Positions 46,430 through 56,787 of a stretch of 64,000 nt of DNA are shown here, one piece after another (position 1 is the first letter of the stretch; every line of letters begins with the position of its first letter). Below the pieces are notes generated by a model that had not been told where the DNA came from, ran no database searches, and worked only from the letters and a program-made list of their open reading frames with translations. Location: the NCBI GenBank assembly GCA_947184155.2, contig CAMXCT020005135.1, forward strand, positions 355,657 through 419,656, written 5' to 3'. Origin of the DNA: Cladocopium goreaui. Its lineage: Eukaryota > Sar > Dinophyceae > Suessiales > Symbiodiniaceae. The translations under genes were made by a program, and so were the position numbers.

Positions 46430-47590
46430 AGGGGGAGTCCAAAAAACAAACAACGCATCAAAAGACCAAAACAAAACTGAGCAGTGCGACGCCCAATCGT
46501 GACAAAACGATCCACTGCCAACGCAAACGCAATGTCGCAGCAGAATCAGCACCTCACCCACGCCACGCTGCGAAAGCCTGCGACAACAACACCCAAACAA
46601 TCCAAACAACATAGTGCTTTGGCAAAGATGGGCAACATGCAGGCGGGGCTGGAGACATTGAATCAGCAACGGTGTTCCCCGGGATCCTGCCATGCTGTTG
46701 GACTTGCAAAAGCACTGCGGTTTGTTAAAGCCGTGCTAGTTTTGGCAAAAAAGGTCACTGCAGCAATCTCATTTTCGGGGCCGTAAACACATTAGCTTTT
46801 TGGACTCCAAGAAGTGGTCCTTCCCAGTTGCGTTGAAAGCTTTCTGCTCAAACAAAACCTTTGATCCACTTGCGTCATGCGAAGAGCTTCGTGTCTCGAG
46901 CAGCTTGTAAGGTTCCACACTGCCAAAAATGAGATTGCCACGCGCTTTTCGCTTTGGACAGGGCCATTCCGAGACTGTTTTCAATTTCTATTTTAATAGC
47001 AGGCGAGACAAAAACGGACGCGCCAAATCTACACGTTGCAGCGTGTGGCAACCCTGTTTTTGGGGTTGCGACATGACGCTCAGAACGCCTCCAGACCGCA
47101 TTTTTTTTTCCTCGAGTGTGGCCGATGTCGCACTGTGGCTCGCTCCTCGTGAGCATAAGCAGTAAAACGTCAATTTGTACAAGGACCAAAAGGGTCCGGT
47201 AATGCAGGCAAATCACAACAAACCAAACAACACACAAACCAGCCAGACGACCCGCAAATCCCCCAGCCAGACTTGCGTTTCGTCAAGAGAAACAACAAAC
47301 CAGACACACAAAAGGGGCCGGAGCCCAAACAAAAACACCCACCAAAAAGATTTGCCAAAGGACACAGTGGTTTGACCACTGCATCACTCTCAAAAACATG
47401 CGAAAATGAATTAAGAACCACGACATTCAAGAAGACATGAAGGCCTAAACAGTTTGCCTGTCTACTTTGGCATAGATATGCCGAAGCTGTACATGAGCAC
47501 GGGGCTACAACTGTGCCTCTCTCAGCGTCCTCTCAGATCAGCTTGTCCAGAAGGCCTCCATGGACAGAATCACTACTGTACAAGAAACAA
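46430..47590. other. Retroelement debris: A/C-rich tracts and a dispersed repeat
   Basis: A/C-rich tracts (46,440-46,620 and 47,180-47,360) resemble the tail behind the LINE fragment at 11.3-11.7 kb and so may be LINE 3' remnants on the minus strand. Between them, 46,636-46,830 carries a dispersed repeat containing ctggagacattgaatcagca, a second copy of which is split by the insertion at 50.8 kb. No gene is supported. Confidence 0.45.
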
Positions 47591-47591
47591 A

Positions 47592-47939
47592 TTGGGACGC
47601 ACAGAGAGAAAAAGCATGTGTTAACGCTTACGATCATGCTAGTGCGTCGCAAATCTGCTTGCAAAACATCTGCGGGCAGCAGCAAAATTTTCCGATGGCT
47701 GGCCCCACTTTTGGGTCCAAATCTGGACCCCAAAACGGGGCCCAAGCAAAGACCTAAAAGAAGGAATGAAAATGTGATCCAATTCTGGACCCCATTTTGG
47801 GGTCCATATTTGGAGCCAAAAATGGGGTCAGCCATCGGAGAATTTCGTTGCTGCCCGCAAATGTTTTGCAAGCAGATTTGCGACCCAGCAGCCTGAACAT
47901 GAATGTCAACACATACCTTTTTCTCTTTGTGCGTCCCAA
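47592..47939. mobile_element. Foldback element with ~155-bp inverted arms
   Basis: The left arm starts ttgggacgcacagagagaaa and the right arm is its imperfect inverse, ending gcgtcccaa. Both arms carry gcaaatctgcttgcaaaaca and the gcgggcagca string. The ~40-bp centre is itself rich in CCCCAAAACGGGG-type palindromes. Because of the symmetry both strands encode similar short peptides (SQICLQNICGQQ), which should not be taken as genes. Confidence 0.85.
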
Positions 47940-48599
47940 GGCCGCTTGCTACTGTCGAGGTCCCTCTATCGCAGCCATGTTTTGAACACTTTTTTCGGCT
48001 CTGTTTTAAGGGCCATGATGAAGCAGGTTTGTTGGCATTCGAGGCGCTCCGAGGCTCACCGAAGCCTGCCCGAGGCCGCCCGAGGCCCGAGGCCTGCCCG
48101 AGGCCAGGCCTCGGACGCAAAACGTAATGGCACGAGGACAAAGCGAGGCTCACGGGGACTCGAATCTATATAATACACGTCAAGACTGAATGATCTGAAA
48201 CAAAAAAACGCTGGCGATGATCACCAGCCAAGATATCCATTGCTTTTATGAAAGCCTGCAGTCCAAAATGTGGACACATGCCCTGTGTGGGACCTTAACT
48301 TCAAAGCACATGCATATTTTCGTCCCTCGATATGTTCCGTTTCTCTTGCGAAATAAAGAAGATACCATGTGGCCGCCATGGCCTCACCTCCATGTGATCC
48401 TGCATTTTTTCTCCTGTTAGTTTTTGCGCGGGCAGCGCAGAACCCCCACACCCCCGGCGGCAATGCTACTGGTGGAATGCTGTAAAGAAGCATATGACAC
48501 CTTCAGTCCATCTCACACTGACGCAGCATTGCCGCTGGGGAGCGGGGCGTCTTCAACAGATCTCTTAAAGCGGCAGGACCAATATTTCAAAAGCTTAAG

Positions 48600-49480
48600 A
48601 CCGTGGCAGGCGCAGTGCTTTGGCAGCTAACAACGCCGTCGCAGGCATAATATTTCAGAAGCAAACATGGCCACATCACAGCTTAAACCCTTTTTTTTTC
48701 CGTCCAACGCCTTCATGGCTTCCGCCAGGTCGTTACACACGTTCAATCGCGGCAAACAGGTGAATGTAGTTTACATGCAAGGCTGTCACTTGTCGAAAGC
48801 CACAAAAGTGCCGGTTGTGGACCGGTACGCAGTCCAGAAACTGTCCCAGCGAGAGAACAGACAAAAAAGCAAACCAAAAAACCACAAAGCAAAAACAGCA
48901 AAAACACACAACCAAAACAAAAACCAAACAAAAACGACAGAGAAAAGTGGGATCGCAACCAGCAATGGGAATTACATGCTTGATGACATCTTATGTGTCA
49001 TTCAGAGATGGCCCAAAACAAGAAACAACACAGAACAAGCACAAAACACACCAAAGGGCCATGTTGGTGGGTGAGAGAAGCAACAAAGCTCCATGCCGAA
49101 AACAGGGATCCCCCCAGCCAGGATCCCCGGGACATCACAGCTTAAACCCTTGGCAAGCGCAGCATTTCAGAAGTAAACAACCACACATCTCAACCTGTGG
49201 CAAATATTGCAAACAAACATGGCCACCTCACAACTTAACCCTGACACCTGCGGTACTTGACAAACAAACATGGCCACCTCACAGCTTTTCCTGGACAGCT
49301 TACACGCTAGCAGGCGCAGTAATTCAGAAGCTAACATAGCCACTACACAGCGTAAACCCTGGCAGGGGCAGTTTTTGACAAGCAAACATGGCCATCTCAC
49401 AGCTTAGCCCGAAGTATTTGACAAACAAACGTGGCCACCTCACAGCTTCAGCCGTGGCAGGCTTTAAGCTGTGGGGTGGC
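48600..49480. repeat. Minisatellite of ~55-60-bp units, interrupted by a retroposon
   Basis: Units contain acatggccacctcacagctt followed by a variable stretch and tggcaggcgcag or tttcagaag. At least six copies lie at 49,135-49,480 and one or two at 48,600-48,690. The gap between them is a retroposon insertion (next entry). Confidence 0.8.
48692..49131 (-). mobile_element. 5'-truncated poly(A) retroposon
   Basis: Flanked by identical 19-bp copies of acatcacagcttaaaccct (48,673-48,691 and 49,132-49,150). At its left edge, on the minus strand, it ends in a poly(A) run after ggcgttggacgg. The interior has the same G/T-rich tail and cgggatcc-containing sequence as the insertion at 56.8-58.0 kb, so both belong to one family. 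Other minisatellite units read acctcacagctt, so the shared acatcacagctt supports a true target-site duplication. Confidence 0.75.
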
Positions 49481-50700
49481 CATGTTTCCTTTTGAATTAC
49501 TGCGCCTGCCAAGGTTTGTGCACAGAAGCCGTGTAGTGAGTGCCACAACTGGCGGCTACACGCTCACCCTCTGTGATTTTGGCGCGACGCAGAGCGCAAA
49601 AGCGCCTGCCAGTAAGATCGGCACTTAAACGCTTCGCACTGTGAAAACAGCGATTTTTAGATGCGACCGTTTGGGCGTGTAGTACCCCACTAAACGCTCC
49701 GCGCTGTGGCCGGAGACACATTTTCGCCGTTTCCTAGCGTTGGGTTGTAATTATTTCTTTAAGATTAATATAGTTTGGAAAAAGAGCCACTACACGCTAC
49801 ACGCTGGACCTGTTTTGCTGGTTTTTTCCACGGTAAAAGGCGTGTAGTGCCACTGTCGTACTAAACGCTCACCCTCTGCTTTTTTTGTGGACGGCGCCAA
49901 TTAGCTTTCGCCTGGTCACCACACTTTGAGGCTTACCTGCGGACCAGCGGGGAAACGACCTAAACGCTCATTCTCTGCAGGTTCAGTGTCACACACGCCG
50001 TAAATACCGCACCTGCCACCAAAATCTGCACTAAACGCTGTCAGTTTTCACACCGTGACTGCTAGAAGTTTTGCACATGCCAAGCAAATCAAATCCGCAG
50101 GGGCGACAGCAAAGTTAGCGCACTTTCTGCAAGACGGGAAAAAGGCATTTGCATCCTCTGTTGCAACTCCGGTTCTCGACCATGCGAACTTGGAGCAAAA
50201 CAAACAATCTTTCAGGATGAGCCTGGCGGCGGCTTCAAAGCAGGCTTCGAGACAGCCTCGAGGCTGTAGAAATTGCAACAAAACAAAAATGTAAGGATGC
50301 GGATGAGGGATAATTTTCGAGGCAAGCCTCGACGGCTGAAATTGGAGCAAATGCACATGAATGTCCAAATTTTTAAACAGGTTTCAGATTCATTGAAAAG
50401 GGCCGTTGCAACTTTACGCGTTACATGGGCCAATGTTCCTTTTTTGTTGACCGTCTTGGCTTTTCGCTGTCCCCTCTCTCTATTTCCAAATTTGACAGCG
50501 GGTGCGGGATAAAAACTGTAGCTGTGTTCATCAGCAAAAAATACACTTTCTGGGCACCAACCCACCAACCCAGATCTGGGAAGTGTGTCAACGACATCTG
50601 TCCAATAATAAACAGCCATTCAGCAGCCAAGGACTTTAGTGTTTGGCGACAAGCCTGCTTCATCATAGCCCCGAAAAACAGGATCCAAAAAACTGTAGAA
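49480..50700. other. Non-coding; repeated 'taaacgct' motifs
   Basis: Between 49,540 and 50,050 the strings cactaaacgct, ctacacgct or gtgtagtg recur about eight times at irregular spacing, each near a short G/C-rich patch (for example ctaaacgctcaccctctg). 50,215-50,335 has several short copies of gcctcgagg. No gene is supported. Confidence 0.45.
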
Positions 50701-50814
50701 ACATGAAAGGCGGGGCTGGAGACATTGAATCAGCAACGGTGTTCTTCGGGATCCTGCCATTCTGTTGGACTTGCAAAAGCACCGCGGTTTGTTCAGGCAA
50801 GTCGGTGAGAGGCC

Positions 50815-51437
50815 CTTCAGGAAGGTACCTTAAGGGGGGAGCTTGAGAAATTGAATTTGAAGGTCTGTTGAGGAAGGCTTCGAAGCCCGCTTCAAGGTGC
50901 CTTCGAAGCCACCTTAAGGTACCTTGAGGAGGCTTGGAGGCTTTGAAGGTGCCTTAAGGAGGCTTCGAAGAATTCGCCCAAGCCCGCTTAAGATACCTTC
51001 GAAGTCTTCGGCGAAGACCCCTTAAGGTACCTTCGTCGAAGCCCCCTTAAGGCACCTTCGAAGGCTTCGAAGCCCCCTTAAGACACCTTCGAAGCCTTCG
51101 AAGCCCCCTTAAGGTACCTTAAGAGGGCTTCGGTTCCTCGTTCACCTCCCCCCTCCCCCCCGTCGCCCCTTTCGGCAAAGGCTTAGCGTACCCTTCGTCG
51201 AAGCACCCTTAAGGTACCTTCGAAAGCTTCGAAGCCCCGTTAAGATACCTTCGAAGAATTCGAAGTCCTTAAGGTACCTTAAGGCCCCCTTAACGTACCT
51301 AAAGGGCTTCGGTTCCTCGTTCACCTCCCTCCTCCCTCCGTCCCCCCTTCGGCAAAGGCTTGAGGTACCTTCGAAGTTTTCGGCGAAGACCCCTTACGGT
51401 ACCTTCGAAGGCTTCGAAGCCGCCTTAAGGTACGTTC
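50815..51437. repeat. Palindrome-rich array (GGTACC, TTCGAA, CTTAAG), left copy
   Basis: Short self-complementary words, mainly aaggtaccttcgaag and ccttcgaagcccccttaag, repeat throughout. The opening ~90 bp is nearly identical to the right copy at 52,852. The density of palindromes implies extensive foldback. Confidence 0.9.
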
Positions 51438-51444
51438 GTCGAAG

Positions 51445-52835
51445 GCATGATCTAAAATCTAATTCGCTTGCCTTCCACAATGCCATGATCTAAAATCTAA
51501 CTCTTTATTTAAACTTCCACCCCCTTCTGCCTTCCACAGTGCCATGATCTAAATTCCAACTCTTTATTTCAACTTCCCCCCTTGCCTTCCACAATGCCAT
51601 GATCTAAATTCCAACTCTTTATTTAAACTTCCCCCCTTGCCTTCCACCATGCCATGATCTAAATTCCAACTCTTTATTTACACTTCCTCCCCTGCCTTCC
51701 ACAATGCCATGATCCAAAGTCAAACGCTTTATTTAAACTTCCCTCCGCTTGCCTTCCACAATGCCATGGTCTAAAATCCAACTCTTGCTTTTAAAACTTG
51801 AGTCTAAAATCTGACTTTTTATGAACTTCCCCCTCCCTTGCCTTCCACAATGCCATGATCTAAAATCTACTGTTTATTTATAGTTCCACTCTTGCCTTCC
51901 ACAATGGCATGATCTAAAATCGAACTCTTCAAAATTTCCCCCCTGCCTTCCACCATGCCATGGTCTAAAATCTAACTTAAACTTCCCCCCGCTTGTCTTC
52001 CACAATGCCATGATCTAAATTCCAACTCTTTGTTTCAATTTCATCCCCCTGCCTTCCACAATGCCATGATCTAAAATCTAACTCTTTATTTAAACTTCCC
52101 TCCTTGCCTTCCACAATGCCATGATCTAAATTCTAACTCTTTATTTCAACTTCCCCCCCTTGCCTTCCACAATGCCATGATCTAAATTCCAACTCTTTAT
52201 TTGAACTTCCCCCCCTGCCTTCCACAATGCCATGATCCAAAATCTAACTCTTTATTTAAACTTCCTCCCGCTTGCCTTCCACAATGCCATGATCTAAATT
52301 CCAACTCTTTATTTACACTTCCCCCCCTTGCCTTCCACAATGCCATGGTCTAAAATCCAACTCTTTATTTTAAAACTTTGATCTAAAATCTGACTGTTTA
52401 TGAACTTTCCCCTCCCTTGCCTTCCACAATGCCATGATCTAAAATCTAACTCTTTATTTATAGTTCCACTCTTGCCTTCCACAATGGCATGATCTAAAAT
52501 CGAACTCTTCAGTTCCCCCCTTGCCTTCCACAATGCTTGATCTAAATTCCAACTCTTTATTTAAATTTCCCCCTTGCCTTCCACCATGCCATGGTCTAAA
52601 ATCTAACTTAAACTTCCCCCCGCTTGCCTTCCACAATGCCATGATCTAAATTCCAACTCTTTGTTTCAATTTCATCCCCCTGCCTTCCACAATGCCATGA
52701 TCTAAAATCTAACTCTTTATTTAAACTTCCCCCTCCTTGCCTTCCACAATGCCATGATCTAAATTCTAACTTTTATTTAAACTTCCCCCCTTGCCTTCCA
52801 CAATAGCATGATCTTGAAATCTAATTCTCTTGCCT
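51445..52835. repeat. ~55-bp minisatellite, about 25 units with higher-order duplication
   Basis: Units read ttgccttccacaatgccatg, then atctaaaatctaactctttatt and a C-rich stretch. Rare variants (gagtctaaaatctgac, acaatggcatg with cgaactcttc) occur in the same order near 51,800-51,930 and 52,370-52,510, showing that a block of about 550 bp was duplicated as a whole. Confidence 0.92.
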
Positions 52836-52851
52836 TCCACACGACTGCCCC

Positions 52852-53340
52852 CAGGCAGTCGGTGAGAGGCCCTTCAGGAAGGTACCTTAAGGGGGGAGCT
52901 TGAGAAATTGAATTTGAAGGTCCGTTGAGGAATGCTTCGAAGCTCCCTTAAGGTGCCTTCGAAGCCTTCGAAGCTCCCTTAAGGTACCTTCAAAGGCTTG
53001 AGCCAAGGCTTCAACGCTCAAAGCCACCTTAAGGTACCTTGAGGAGGCTTGGAGGCTTTGAAGGTCCCTTAAGGGGGCTTCGAAGAATTCGTCCAAGCCC
53101 GCTTAAGATACTTTCGAAGTCTTCGGCGAAGACCCCTTAAGGTACCTTCGTCGAAGCCCCCTTAAGGTACCTTCGAAGGCTTCGAAGCCCGCTTAAGATA
53201 CCTTCGAAGCCTTCGAAGCCCCCTGAAGGTACCTTAAGGGGGCTTCGGTTCCTCGTTCACCCCCCCCCTCCCCCCCCGTCCCCCCTTCGGCAAAGGCTTA
53301 AGGTACCTTCGAAGGGGGCTTAAGGTACCTTCGCCGAAGG
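52852..53340. repeat. Palindrome-rich array, right copy
   Basis: A direct-repeat partner of 50,804-51,437. The first ~80 bp differ at only a few positions (gtctgttgaggaaggc versus gtccgttgaggaatgc). It ends with the terminal string cacgactgccc. Confidence 0.9.
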
Positions 53341-53366
53341 GTGCTCCACGACTGCCCCGGTTTGTT

Positions 53367-54211
53367 AAAGCCGTGCTAGTTTGCACTCCAAGAAGTGGTC
53401 CTCCCCAGTACCATGAGTATCCAATCAAAAGCATAGTCCATGTTGTCAGGAAGGCAACTCCAAACCATAAACCATCTGAAGATGTGGATCCAGTCACCAC
53501 ATCCTTGCAGTTGCAAAGCCATTGCGCCCTGCAAGTTAATCATAGCCAGATGGCCGGCTCTCATCCTGATAGATCGATGATCTTCTCCTTCATTCATATC
53601 TTTCGTGGGGCTGCTCTTATGGCTGATGTCGTCAATGGTGCGCAGCATGTCATTGGCTTGATCCCTCTCATCGTCATTTGCAGCTGTGATGAAGTTCATG
53701 AAATCTGCCAGTAGAGCTCGACGTTGATTGTAAGTTTGAGCACGTGTGGTGTCTCTCTTGCATTGCATCTTCAAAACGTCGATTGCACCTCTCAAACATC
53801 CAGCCAATCATTCCCTCGGCTGAGAATGCAGGAAATCGTCAGTGTCCTCTGTGGCATTGGTGGCGATGCTTGCTGTGTCAGCGTCATCAGATCCATCTGC
53901 AAAATCAAAATTGGGCTGTCTGGTGTGCCCTTTCTGGCCTTCGTGCACTGTGACATCCAGAGTAAGTAAGCACCAAGAAGTCCAATCTATGCTGCTGTGA
54001 ACACGTACGGAATGTCCATTGTGTCGGTTGACATGGCGTCACACCCTTGGAGCTGGAGTGTGAGGCGCCTATCAAAACTCAAAGTTGTGAATTGCGACCT
54101 GAAGTTGATGCTGACTGCTGTGGAAAGTGCCTGTCGTCCTGGGTCGTCTGATCCTACCAGTTGATTTTGCACTGTGCTCCAAAGTCCAAAGAGGGACATC
54201 AGTGATTCCAC
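53367..54211 (-). pseudogene. Copia-type polyprotein C-terminus, broken
   Basis: On the minus strand, ESLMSLFGLWSTVQNQLVG (54,211 downwards) matches LESLMFLFGLW encoded at 58.1 kb just after a copia RNase H, so this is the tail of the same kind of polyprotein. It continues through SFDRRLTLQLQGCDAM, stops and shifts frame. It then resumes as NFDFADGSDDADTASIAT, an in-frame TGA, RALLADFMNFITAANDDERD, and a hydrophobic C-terminal part (RWFMVWSCLPDNMDYAFDWI). Stops and frame changes mark it as dead. Confidence 0.6.
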
Positions 54212-54545
54212 GGTGCCTAGAAATCTGACCCTCTTGGCCCAACGTAAACCAAGAAAGGTTCAATATGCTCCCAACATGGCCACCGTGAATGAACATAGAG
54301 AGGGTAGACGCGGGGCGCGGTGCCTAGAAATCTGACCCTCTTGGCCGAACGTAAACCAAGAAAGGCCCATATGTACCCAACCTGACACCGTGAATGAACA
54401 TAGAGAGGATAGACCGCGGTGCCTAGAAATCTGACCCTCTTGGCCCAACGTAAACCAAGAAAGATGCACCCAACATGGCCACCATAAATAGAAAGGGTAG
54501 ACGGGACGCGGTGCAACCAAGAAAGGACCAAAATGCACCCAACAT
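54212..54545. repeat. ~100-bp tandem repeat, about 3.5 copies
   Basis: Copies begin cggtgcctagaaatctgacc at about 54,211, 54,318 and 54,417, each followed by aacgtaaaccaagaaag and an acatagagagg-type string; a fourth partial copy starts near 54,510. It abuts the copia fragment and probably truncated it. Confidence 0.88.
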
Positions 54546-54552
54546 GGCCACC

Positions 54553-54775
54553 TAAAAACTACTACTGCGACTACAACTACAACTACAACTACAACTACTA
54601 CGACTACTTGTACTACTACTACTGCTACTACCACTACTACTGCTGCTGCTACTACTACTGCGACTACAACTACAACTACAACTACAACTACAACTACTAC
54701 GACTACTTGTACTACTACTACTGCTACTACCACTACTACTGCTGCTGCTACTACTACTACTACTGCTACTACTAC

Positions 54776-54835
<60 letters not shown>

Positions 54836-54840
54836 CACTA
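54553..54840. repeat. CTA/ACT/CAA trinucleotide array with ~95-bp internal duplication
   Basis: Triplet repeats interrupted in a fixed order (gactacttgtactac, then ccactactactgctgctgc) that occurs twice, showing duplication of a whole block. Valine- or serine-rich peptides here are artefacts. Confidence 0.9.
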
Positions 54841-56036
54841 CCACCTACCACCTACCACCTACCACCTACTACCTACTACCTACTACCTACTACCTACTAC
54901 CTACTACCTACTACCTACTACCTACTACCTACCTACTACCTACTACCTACTACCTACTACCTACTACCTACTACCTACTACCTACTACCTACTACCTACT
55001 ACCTACTACCTACTACCTACTAACTACTAACTACTAACTACTACCTACTACCTACTCTACTACTAACTCCTAACTCCTAACTCCTAACTCCTAACTCTCC
55101 TAACTCCCTAACTCCTAACTCCTAACTCCTAACTCCTAACTCCTAAACTCCTAACTCCTAACTCCTAACTCCTAACTCCTTAACTCCTAACTCCTAACTG
55201 CTAACTGCTAACTGCTAACTGCTAACTGCTAACTGCTAACTGCTAACTGCTAACTGCTAACTGCTAACTGCTAACTGCTAACTGCTAACTGCTAACTGCT
55301 AACTGCTAACTGCTAACTGCTACCTGCTACCTGCTACCTGCTACCTGCTACCTGCTACCTGCTACCTGCTACCTGCTACCTGCTACCTGCTACCTGCTAC
55401 CTGCTACCTGCTACCTGCTACCTGCTACCTGCTACCTGCTACCTGCTACCTGCTACCTGCTACCTGCTCCCTGCTACCTGCTACCTGCTACCTGCTACCT
55501 GCTACCTGCTACCTGCTACCTGCTACCTGCTACCTGCTACCTGCTACCTGCTACCTGCTACCTGCTACCTGCTACCTGCTACCTGCTACCTGCTACCTGC
55601 TACCTGCTACCTGCTACCTGCTACCTACTACCTACTACCTACTACCTACTACCTACTACCTGCTACCTGCTACCTGCTACCTGCTACCTACTACCTACTA
55701 CCTACTACCTACTACCTACTACCTACTACCTACTACCTACTACCTACTACCTACTACCTGCTACCTGCTACCTGCTACCTGCTACCTGCTACCTGCTACC
55801 TGCTACCTGCTACCTGCTACCTGCTACCTGCTACCTGCTACCTACTACCCTACCTACTACCTACTACCTACTACCTACTACCTACCTACTACCTACTACC
55901 TACTACCTACTACCTACTACCTACCTACTACCTACTACCTACTACCTACTACCTACTACCTACTACCTACTACCTACTACCTACTACCTACTACCTACTA
56001 CCTACTACCTACTACCTACTACCTACTACCTACTAC

Positions 56037-56075
<39 letters not shown>
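54841..56075. repeat. 1.2-kb heptamer array with blocks of variant units
   Basis: A strict 7-bp period is kept while the unit changes in sharp blocks: cacctac/tacctac (54,841-55,020), taactac (about 55,020-55,045), taactcc with a few slips (about 55,060-55,195), taactgc (about 55,196-55,320), tacctgc (about 55,321-55,620), then alternating tacctac and tacctgc blocks to 56,040, ending in TAC triplets. Confidence 0.93.
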
Positions 56076-56077
<2 letters not shown>

Positions 56078-56787
56078 GTCAGATAGGAGGATGATCATTC
56101 GAATTCATCCCAAACACTTGGATCAGCTTTGCAAGTTGCTTCATTTGTCAAAATTTTTGCAAAAGAGATCTCCTGGCCACAGCGAAATTGAAACTCCTGA
56201 CACCACTGAAGAGTTGAACCAACATGATGCTTCAGTGTATCGATCCTGCATTGGGATCCTCCCGTACTTGTCTCCAGATTTGCCGCAATGCCAATACGTG
56301 ATCAGATATCTTTCAACATGTGCATTGAGACCCACTCACAAAGCTATGGTGGTCTTGAAGCACCTGGTTGGCTACATAGCAGGTCACTCTGACCAATATG
56401 TTTCTTTGAAATGGAAGGGCATGCACTCAGGTTTGTTGCGCGACAAAGAATGTGAAGAACCTGTTCTGGAAATCTTCAGTGACGCAGACTGGGCTGCAGA
56501 CAGAAACACACGCAGATCTGTTTCTGGCAGTGCAATCTTCTATGGTGGATGCCTTGTCTACTCGTCTTCAAAGACTCAGAAGATAGTGTCATTGTCGAGC
56601 GGAATCTGAAACATATGCTGCCGCTTCAGCTGTCATGGATGCCATTCTCATCAGAACTATTCTTTGTTGGTTGCTCCAAGTCCGCATTCTCATGTATTTG
56701 TACTTGGATTCATCTGCAGCGCGTGGAGTCTTGTCACGTCGAGGTGTTGGAAGACTCAGGCATTTGAGCTGCAGGGTACTTTGGCTC

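Larger units (their letters stand above)
50794..53357. mobile_element. Non-coding element with inverted ends and a 9-bp target duplication
   Basis: The direct repeat cggtttgtt flanks it (50,785-50,793 and 53,358-53,366). A related sequence without the insertion exists at 46,636-46,760 (gcggtttgttaaagccgtgc), giving an empty-site comparison. The left end caggcaagtcggtgagaggc and the inverse of the right end gggcagtcgtggagcaccc align imperfectly and continue into the shared ccttc and aaggtacctt. An internal junction at 52,841-52,860 (acgactgccc then ccaggcagtc) shows a second copy of both ends, so it is a tandem or nested pair. A 9-bp duplication would fit Mutator-like elements, but no transposase is present. 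Confidence 0.65.

Noticed and set aside
47533..48153. 206-codon minus-strand frame
   Set aside because: It spans the foldback element and G/C-rich repeats; the matching peptide on the opposite strand shows it is produced by symmetry.
50815..51437. Hairpins as transcription terminators
   Set aside because: The palindromes are dozens of repeats of GGTACC/TTCGAA/CTTAAG words in a repeat array, not single stem-loops behind genes.
51445..52835. CRISPR-like regular array
   Set aside because: There are no unique spacers; the whole ~55-bp unit repeats, and the context is eukaryotic. It is a minisatellite.
54260..54851. Valine-rich and serine-rich long peptides
   Set aside because: They are translations of triplet repeats.
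54841..56075. A true telomere
   Set aside because: The units are not the plant-type TTTAGGG/CCCTAAA repeat, and the array is internal, with coding-derived sequence on both sides.
56771..56787. The string ctttggctc resembles the end of the dinoflagellate spliced leader
   Set aside because: It encodes part of the conserved copia RNase H (RVLWL) and occurs twice only because of the target-site duplication; the rest of the leader is absent.
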